11,332 nucleotides of DNA from Acidobacteriaceae bacterium (GTDB lineage Bacteria > Acidobacteriota > Terriglobia > Terriglobales > Acidobacteriaceae): assembly GCA_027307295.1 (NCBI GenBank), contig DAHUXF010000052.1, positions 1-11,332 on the forward strand. Direction: 5' to 3'. The notes under the pieces were generated by a model. That model made no database searches, was not told the origin of the DNA, and saw only the letters and a list, made by a program, of their open reading frames with translations. The position numbers and the translations under genes are program-made. Below, piece by piece: positions 6,517 to 11,332 of this stretch. Every line of letters begins with the position of its first letter. The stretch's first letter is position 1.

Positions 6517-7488
6517 TTATTCCAGGGTCGAATCGGTCACAGCCAATGCATGGTGGCCGGGTACGTAATTTACATCGCGCACGCCCAACACGCTGCGCAG
6601 TTGTTCAGCGGGAACCTTCATGGGACCAGGCGAGGGCGCAGAGCCCGGCTTGGGTTGTGGGAAGGCCGTGGAGGCAGCTGTGTGGAACGTAACGTTGCCT
6701 TCAACCTTCTGCATCGTCTGATGGATGTGCCCATTCAGCACTGTCACCGACCCAAATTTCTTGAGATAAGAAAGCGCCTGCGCGCTGTCGTCAGTACCCC
6801 ATCCCCATTCCGGATAGACACTCCAGAGTGGAATATGCGCAAACACCACGACCGGAGTGCTCTTCGAAAGATGTTTTACATCTTGCTCCAGCCATTCCAG
6901 CTGATCTTTTCCCAGACTGCCCAGGCCGCCGGCTTTCAGGTTCATCACATTCACCAGGCCGACAAAGTGCACACCCTTCTGCTCAAAGCTGTACCAACCC
7001 GCGCCCTTGGCATTCTTTCCGTAGCGATCAAGATATTGCTTCCCGTTGTCTTCGCCGACCACGTCATGCTCGCCCGGCACATAGAAAACATTTTTCGCTT
7101 TGGCGCTCTTTAATATCTGATCAACGGTGTCAAACTCTTCCGGCTTGGAGAGATGGCTGATGTCTCCAGTGTGGAGGATAAAGCCGGGATCGCCGGGCAG
7201 CGCATTGATCTTGGCCACCGCGGCTTTCAGTGTTCCGGCCACATCAGGGTTGGCCGGTTTGTTAAATCCCATATGGCTGTCGCTAATCTGCACGAAGCTG
7301 AACTCGCCCTTCGCTTGCCGGGGGCCAATTTCATTCAGTTTGCTGAGACTATAGGACTTCAATACGCCGCCCTGCATTACGCAGAAAGCCCCGGTGCCGG
7401 CCCAAGCCATGCATTTCAGGAAGCCTCGACGATCGATTCCATCATGGTTGTGATCGTGCAGAATTTCATCTACTGGTTTTTTGGCCAT
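6517..7488 (-). CDS. Tat-exported calcineurin-like metallophosphoesterase
   Basis: This 323-residue protein begins with a twin-arginine signal (DRRGFLKCMAWAG, residues 19-31), so it is probably folded with metals before export. The metallophosphoesterase motifs occur in order: SDSH (Asp70, His72), HTGD (Asp109), GEHD (140-142 region, His141), FAHIPL (His218) and NGHIH (His254, His256). These would hold a two-metal centre that hydrolyses phosphoesters; the substrate cannot be read from sequence. The usual Asn of GN[HD] is Glu140 here. The N-terminus carries a His/Asp-rich stretch (HDHNHD, 11-16) before the Tat motif. The ATG at 7488 has AGGGG 6-7 nt upstream. It heads a likely operon with the cupredoxin 52 nt downstream. 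Confidence 0.88.
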   Translation of the reverse strand: MAKKPVDEILHDHNHDGIDRRGFLKCMAWAGTGAFCVMQGGVLKSYSLSKLNEIGPRQAKGEFSFVQISDSHMGFNKPANPDVAGTLKAAVAKINALPGDPGFILHTGDISHLSKPEEFDTVDQILKSAKAKNVFYVPGEHDVVGEDNGKQYLDRYGKNAKGAGWYSFEQKGVHFVGLVNVMNLKAGGLGSLGKDQLEWLEQDVKHLSKSTPVVVFAHIPLWSVYPEWGWGTDDSAQALSYLKKFGSVTVLNGHIHQTMQKVEGNVTFHTAASTAFPQPKPGSAPSPGPMKVPAEQLRSVLGVRDVNYVPGHHALAVTDSTLE

Positions 7489-7866
7489 TAGTCACCCCTT
7501 ATTTTTTGGACTCGCGTTTGTTTTTGCGATGAGCCTCGCTACTGATAACTACGAAATAACGGGAATATTCCCTCTCTCTGTAAAACTTCGAGGAACGCGA
7601 AAATAGCAGCTCATTTAGCACCGCTCGCCAAAACATTGCCATCACAAGGCTTTTCAGGAAGCATTCGCCGGCCCTGCATGCAAATGGAAGCAAATCAAAA
7701 TGGAACAAAATGCAAACCTGTATTTCTTGACGTTTTTTTAGATAGGGCTGGAAAGGATGGGTCATCTGCACTCTATTCGGTGCAAAACCGTTTTGGGATT
7801 TGGAGATGCGTTTGTTAATGGGTCTGTGGGGACATACCCTTTCGTACATCGGCAAGCTCAACGCCA
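7489..7866. other. Divergent intergenic region with a 14-bp direct repeat
   Basis: This region lies between the divergent metallophosphoesterase and TPR-like genes and should hold both promoters. I found no convincing -35/-10 pair; TTGACG at 7727-7732 has no suitable -10. The notable element is a pair of 14-bp direct repeats at 7682-7695 and 7698-7711, in phase by 16 bp. A minus-strand open frame at 7499-7876 has biased composition and no recognisable domain, so I do not call a gene. Confidence 0.4.
7682..7711. repeat. Two 14-bp direct repeats in a divergent promoter region
   Basis: AAATGGAAGCAAAT (7682-7695) and AAATGGAACAAAAT (7698-7711) match at 12 of 14 positions and start 16 bp apart. 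ATGCAAA occurs on each side (7679-7685 and 7710-7716). Tandem sites of this kind can be binding sites for a regulator, but the AT-rich sequence could also arise by chance. Confidence 0.4.
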
Positions 7867-8802
7867 GTGATAACATTTGAATTACCTCGTGAAGGAACCT
7901 TGGAGAGATCTTTGCTATCCGGAATCCGCCCTAGTGCTGTGTTTTTAGGCATTTTGTTTTTTACTCTTTTGACCGTCAGCCCGCTGCAGGCGCAAAAAGG
8001 GGCAAAAGCTCCATCCGTGGATGACCGGCTGGCGCAGTCCTACCGCGCCATGTATGACCTGCACTTCCCGGAAGCATTCAAGGCAGCTGATGAAGCCAGG
8101 GCCGGCGCTCCGGATGATCCATTGCCATTGGTTGCTCAGGGCTGGATCGCGTTCTTCCGCGAACTGGACCGTCTGCACGCCCTGCGCAGTGAAGTTTTTG
8201 CCACTGACGATAATTTCAATGGCCGCGCGTCCTACGCCTGGGACGCAGGCAACAAAAAGATTTTTGATAGCGCTCTGGATAACGCAGAAAAGCTTGCCCA
8301 GGCACGTTTGGACCACGACCAGAACGATGGCCGCGCGCTGCTGGCCCTGGCGCTGACCAATGGCCTGCATGGTGATGATATTGGTTTGTTCACCAAGAAG
8401 GACCTCAAAGCCCTTTCTTACATCAAGGCCGCTACCACCTATGGAGAACGCCTGCTGGCGCGGTCGCCGGAAGCCTACGATGCTTATCTCGCCACGGGCC
8501 TGGGAAAATATGTGATTGGAAGGCGGTCAGCCCCGGTACGCTGGGCATTGCGTCTGGGCGGATATAAAGGTGACGAGCAGGAAGGCATTAAAGAGTTGGC
8601 ACTCGCAGCGGACCATGCGCGGTATCTGGCTCCCTTTGCGCGCATCCTGGTGGCTTTTGAGGACGTGCGCCGCAATAATCCCGCGGAAGCGCGCAGAAAG
8701 CTGGAACAGCTGCATCAGGAATTTCCCAACAACCCTCTGTTTCTGGAAGAGCTGGGAAAGTTGAATCGCACCTCAGCGCAAGTGGTCAACAACGGGAACT
8801 GA
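7867..8802 (+). CDS. Secreted TPR-like protein of unknown function
   Basis: The product is up to 311 residues long. It has a signal peptide (hydrophobic core AVFLGILFFTLLTVSPLQAQ) and an all-helical mature part with TPR-like helix pairs, for example DLHFPEAFKAADEARAGAPDDP and NNPAEARRKLEQLHQEFPNNP near the C-terminus. TPR-like folds mediate protein contacts; no catalytic motif is seen. The start is uncertain. The GTG at 7867 has no ribosome-binding site and places about 22 residues ahead of the hydrophobic core. A TTG at 7912 has GGAG with 6-nt spacing and yields a compact signal peptide, so it may be the true start; a TTG at 7900 is also possible. The last 30 nt overlap the 3' end of the DUF1223 gene on the opposite strand. 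Function unknown. Confidence 0.75.
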   Translation: MITFELPREGTLERSLLSGIRPSAVFLGILFFTLLTVSPLQAQKGAKAPSVDDRLAQSYRAMYDLHFPEAFKAADEARAGAPDDPLPLVAQGWIAFFRELDRLHALRSEVFATDDNFNGRASYAWDAGNKKIFDSALDNAEKLAQARLDHDQNDGRALLALALTNGLHGDDIGLFTKKDLKALSYIKAATTYGERLLARSPEAYDAYLATGLGKYVIGRRSAPVRWALRLGGYKGDEQEGIKELALAADHARYLAPFARILVAFEDVRRNNPAEARRKLEQLHQEFPNNPLFLEELGKLNRTSAQVVNNGN

Positions 8803-9597
8803 CGCCGCAGCCTGGACCCTGCCGCTTGAGCGGTCCTGAACAAAAACCACGGCGCGTAAATCATCACGCTTCCAATCCTTTTGAAAGTTGAATGGAATGC
8901 CTGCCTGAAACTTGCCGTGTTGCAACTCACCCAGTTGTTGCAACTGGCGGACGACGGCAGCATGGCGCAGGACGCGGCCATTGTTTTCACCGGCGCCTAC
9001 TTTGGTGGCGAGATTGTCTTCCGTGACCGCCAGAAATACATTCGAGGTTTCTGTTCCAGGCGATGTGATTTCTATATTGAGTTTGTCCGCATTGGATATG
9101 GATGCTTTGATCTGCATCCGTTGCTCGCCGCCTGCCGCCTCTGCGATAGTGCTGCGCGCGCGGCCTGCGTTGCTGCCTACGAACTCCCGTTCTCCATTCA
9201 CCACCAGTTGTGGCGTGTACGGGCCTTCCAGGTGCAGCCAGCGGGCATATTGCTCTTGCCGGTGGCTGAAGTCGGCGGAGGAAAAGCGGTCTTTCCAGCC
9301 CAGTGAATTCCAATAGTCCACATGGAAGCCAAGGGGAATCACTTCAATGTGCTGCGCGGCCAGGTCCTGCCGGAGGTGTCCCAGCAATTCATCCGCCGGG
9401 GGACAGCTGGAGCAGCCTTCTGAAGTAAAAAGCTCCACCAGCACAGCCCGGTGCGGCTCAGGCCCCGGAGATCCCGCAGGTTTGACGATGGCCAACGCTG
9501 CGCAGAAGAAGACAAAGCACACGGCCAAAGCCAGCCGGACGACTAAGCTGAAGCGGCCAAAAAGAGTGTGACTATTTTGCTGGAGAAATACTTTCAT
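8773..9597 (-). CDS. DUF1223 thioredoxin-fold secreted protein
   Basis: This is a DUF1223 protein of 274 residues from the ATG at 9597. A hydrophobic N-terminal segment (about 15-38) should export or anchor it. The domain begins with VLVELFTSEGCSSCPPAD, whose CSSC (Cys62, Cys65) is a CxxC motif in a thioredoxin-like setting. Family signatures VDYWNSLGWKDRF (96-108) and YTPQLVVNG (130-138) follow. A C-terminal beta-rich part completes it. A role in periplasmic thiol or redox chemistry is likely, but the reaction of the family is not established. The frame stays open upstream to 9702, but that segment lies inside the yceI-like gene and lacks a signal peptide. The chosen ATG overlaps the upstream gene by 26 nt, which suggests coupled translation. 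The 3' end overlaps the convergent TPR-like gene by 30 nt. Confidence 0.88.
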   Translation of the reverse strand: MKVFLQQNSHTLFGRFSLVVRLALAVCFVFFCAALAIVKPAGSPGPEPHRAVLVELFTSEGCSSCPPADELLGHLRQDLAAQHIEVIPLGFHVDYWNSLGWKDRFSSADFSHRQEQYARWLHLEGPYTPQLVVNGEREFVGSNAGRARSTIAEAAGGEQRMQIKASISNADKLNIEITSPGTETSNVFLAVTEDNLATKVGAGENNGRVLRHAAVVRQLQQLGELQHGKFQAGIPFNFQKDWKRDDLRAVVFVQDRSSGRVQAAASVPVVDHLR

Positions 9598-10153
9598 ATA
9601 CGTCAAATTCCAGTTCCAGTTCGTCTTTAACTTTAACTGAACCGCCAAACAGGGAAATCGGCTTGATGCCGAAGTCCGATTGCTTGAGTCTGGTAGAGCC
9701 ATGGTAATGGTCCTGTACGCGGGACACCACGAAATTCATCTCGCGCTTTGCCCCATGTAACTCAAGCGTGCCGGTCACGCGAAAGGTCTGCGGGACACCT
9801 GGCTCGACCCGTGTGGTGGCGAAATGTATCTCCGGATATTTTTCCTGATCCAGCACCTTGGGGCCCAGCATGGTGCTCTGTATCTCCGCCCGGTCTTTGT
9901 CAGAGACTTCCGGATCGACTACTTTCATGTCCCTGACCATGACTGTGATCTCGCCTGCAAGGCGCGTCGCATCAATATGAACGCGGGCTATGGGAGCTTT
10001 GATGAGATGATTGTGCGCGAAGCCGGAAAACATTCCTGACTTGGCCACCTTAACGGTAATGGAGGATTGTTGCGTCCTCGTTTTCGGGGCCTGGGGAGAT
10101 TGCGCTCCCATCAGAACAGCAATAAGAAAAACCCAGCAAAGCTTCCACTGCAT
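9572..10153 (-). CDS. YceI-family periplasmic protein
   Basis: The 193-residue product has a short signal peptide (about 1-17, MQWKLCWVFLIAVLMGAQS) and a YceI-like lipocalin-type beta barrel. Visible landmarks are FAHNHLIKAP (45-54), VDPEVSDKDRAEIQSTMLGPKVLD with KYPEIHF (79-111), FRVTGTLELHG (124-134) and the closing KVKDELELEFDVY. YceI proteins bind long-chain isoprenoid or lipid ligands in their barrel, and some are linked to stress or electron transfer; the ligand here is unknown. I chose the ATG at 10153 because AGGAG lies 7 nt upstream and a signal peptide follows; a longer frame to 10210 has neither. It is followed by the DUF1223 gene with a 26-nt overlap, so the two are likely one operon. 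Confidence 0.88.
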   Translation of the reverse strand: MQWKLCWVFLIAVLMGAQSPQAPKTRTQQSSITVKVAKSGMFSGFAHNHLIKAPIARVHIDATRLAGEITVMVRDMKVVDPEVSDKDRAEIQSTMLGPKVLDQEKYPEIHFATTRVEPGVPQTFRVTGTLELHGAKREMNFVVSRVQDHYHGSTRLKQSDFGIKPISLFGGSVKVKDELELEFDVYESISPAK

Positions 10154-10235
10154 CGAATTGCTCCTTCTTGTCCAGACAACAAATTCATAGCAAACTATTA
10201 TCGCGGACACAAAGCAGTCAGGACAACACTCTTAC

Positions 10236-10263
10236 CACTGATTAACACGGATAACACTGATCG
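10236..10263. repeat. Short intergenic repeat-like sequence (CACTGAT units)
   Basis: The stretch starts with CACTGATTAACACGGATAA and then repeats CACTGATC, giving two CACTGAT units and internal ACAC/GGAT echoes. This wording resembles recurrent intergenic sequence seen in many environmental bacterial genomes (recollection, not checked). It sits between the NtrC-like gene and the yceI-like gene. Confidence 0.4.
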
Positions 10264-10325
10264 GAAAAAATCGAAGTAGATCAATCGGCACAGGCATTAG
10301 CCAACATAAATTCCCCTATGCCTTC

Positions 10326-10353
10326 CCTTGGCGGCCCTTCGCGTCCTTTGCGG
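10326..10353. repeat. Three tandem CCTTnGCGk units downstream of the NtrC-like gene
   Basis: CCTTGGCGG (10326-10334), CCTTCGCGT (10336-10344) and CCTTTGCGG (10345-10353) form three near-identical 9-mers, one spaced by an extra C. They end just before the stop codon of the NtrC-like gene (10367-10369 on the minus strand). Similar CTTTGCG-type strings recur in intergenic DNA of several environmental phyla, so this may be a dispersed repeat; its role is unknown. Confidence 0.45.
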
Positions 10354-10366
10354 TAAAACTCTCCGT

Positions 10367-11332
10367 CTATTCCTTCACCGCAATGCCCAGAGTTTTCATC
10401 TTACGATAGAGATGGCTGCGTTCCAGGCCCAGCACTTCGGCGGCCCTGGTTACATTGCCATGGTTCTCATCCAGTTTCTTCAGGATGTAGTCTCTCTCAT
10501 AGGCGGCGCGGGCCTGATGCAAGGTGGAAAATCCCGCGGACGCGCGCCCTCCCTCGCGATGGATCAGCGGCGGCAGGTGTTTACGCTCAATCTTATGCAC
10601 CGTGGGGTTCATAATCACCAGGCGTTCGATCACATTGCGCAGCTCGCGCACATTGCCCGGCCATGAGTAACGCGCCAGGGTTTCAATGGCGTCTTCGGCG
10701 ATCTCCCGGGAGCGGCGGCTGTATGCGGCGGAAAACTCCTTCAGAAAATGCCGTGAGAGCAAAGGAATGTCCTCTTTGCGCTCGCGCAGCGGCGGCACAT
10801 AAAAAGGAATCACGTTCAACCGGTAAAAGAGGTCCTCGCGGAAGTTTCCTCTGGAAATCTCTTCTTCCAGGTCTTTGTTGGTGGCGGCAATCACCCGCAC
10901 GTCAACTTTGATGGGAGCGTCATCGCCGACGGCGGTGAACTTCTGCTCATCCAGCGTGCGCAGCACCTTGGACTGGGTCTTCAGGCTCATGTCGCCAACT
11001 TCATCCAGGAACAGCGTGCCCTCATTGGCTTTTTCAAACTTTCCTTCTTTGTCGCCGGCGGCTCCGGGCAGAGCGCCTTTGCGATGTCCGAAAAGTTCGC
11101 TTTCAATCCAGTCTTCCGGGATGGCCGCGCAATTGACCTCGACAAAAAGATTGTCCTTACGCAAGCTGTGCGCATGGATGGCATGGGCCGCCAGTTCCTT
11201 GCCGGTCCCGGATTCGCCATAGATGAGCACGCGTCCGTTGGTGGGCGCCATAACGGCAATCTGCTGCCGCAAGGCCTTCATAGGAATGCTTTCGCCCACA
11301 ATCACGCTCTTGGCTTGCAGCTGCTTTTTGAA
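10367..11332 (-). CDS. NtrC-family AAA+ regulator with Fis HTH, 5' part outside the window
   Basis: This gene enters from the right edge and stays open to 11332, so its N-terminus (possibly a receiver domain) is missing. Positions count from the GTG at 11305. The AAA+ core has Walker A GESGTGKE (30-37), Walker B TLFLDEVGD (97-105), a FREDLFYRLNVIPFYVPPLRER segment with arginine finger candidates and the sensor II WPGNVREL. A Fis-type helix-turn-helix (GNVTRAAEVLGLERSHLYRK) ends the protein. Such proteins hydrolyse ATP to remodel sigma54 polymerase at -24/-12 promoters. Here the GAFTGA loop that touches sigma54 reads GALPGA (77-82; DNA 11060-11077), losing the key Thr and Phe. It may therefore act without sigma54 or by another mode. 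No sigma54 promoter was found in the window. Confidence 0.9.
   Translation of the reverse strand, partial: FKKQLQAKSVIVGESIPMKALRQQIAVMAPTNGRVLIYGESGTGKELAAHAIHAHSLRKDNLFVEVNCAAIPEDWIESELFGHRKGALPGAAGDKEGKFEKANEGTLFLDEVGDMSLKTQSKVLRTLDEQKFTAVGDDAPIKVDVRVIAATNKDLEEEISRGNFREDLFYRLNVIPFYVPPLRERKEDIPLLSRHFLKEFSAAYSRRSREIAEDAIETLARYSWPGNVRELRNVIERLVIMNPTVHKIERKHLPPLIHREGGRASAGFSTLHQARAAYERDYILKKLDENHGNVTRAAEVLGLERSHLYRKMKTLGIAVKE

Noticed and set aside
7499..7876. Minus-strand open frame of 125 codons in the divergent intergenic gap
   Set aside because: It has no domain or signal, covers both expected promoter regions, and includes the start of the opposite gene.

Overview
The window looks like a chromosomal segment of a soil bacterium of the Acidobacteriota (Terriglobia/Koribacter-like). 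This is inferred from moderately high GC, the many secreted or membrane proteins with short signal peptides, and the gene mix: EXORDIUM-like proteins, DUF2752, YceI, DUF1223, cupredoxin, an ECF sigma/anti-sigma pair and an NtrC-type regulator. No rRNA, tRNA, IS element, integrase or CRISPR array was seen.

Layout. (1) 5-1471, plus strand: a tightly packed operon, probably continuing upstream of the window. It has a four-helix membrane protein, a DUF2752 membrane protein and a bacterial ubiquitin-conjugating (E2-like) protein that keeps the HPN motif and a catalytic-type cysteine. This is the most unusual locus here. (2) 1472-4147, plus strand: two tandem paralogues of the EXORDIUM/phosphate-induced protein 1 (PHI-1) family, best known from plants. 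They are secreted, and each is preceded by the same ~43-bp upstream block. A strong terminator closes the pair. (3) 4188-4715, plus strand: a secreted NTF2-like (DUF4440/SnoaL-type) protein, convergent with the next block. (4) 7488-4724, minus strand: a Tat-exported metallophosphoesterase, a secreted cupredoxin, an ECF sigma factor and its membrane zinc-binding anti-sigma factor. The sigma and anti-sigma genes overlap by ATGA. This looks like one regulated envelope module. (5) 7867-8802, plus strand: a secreted TPR-like protein whose 3' end overlaps the next gene on the opposite strand. (6) 10153-8773, minus strand: a yceI-like gene and a DUF1223 (thioredoxin-fold, CxxC) gene overlapping by 26 nt. 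(7) 11332-10367, minus strand: the 3' part of an NtrC-family AAA+ regulator with a Fis-type helix-turn-helix, in which the sigma54-contacting GAFTGA loop reads GALPGA.

Most genes act in the envelope or periplasm. Two regulatory inputs are visible: the ECF sigma/anti-sigma pair, which probably governs the cupredoxin/metallophosphoesterase module, and the unusual NtrC-like regulator at the right edge. The E2-like operon suggests a protein-conjugation system at the membrane, but its E1, ubiquitin-like modifier and deconjugase would have to lie upstream of position 1.
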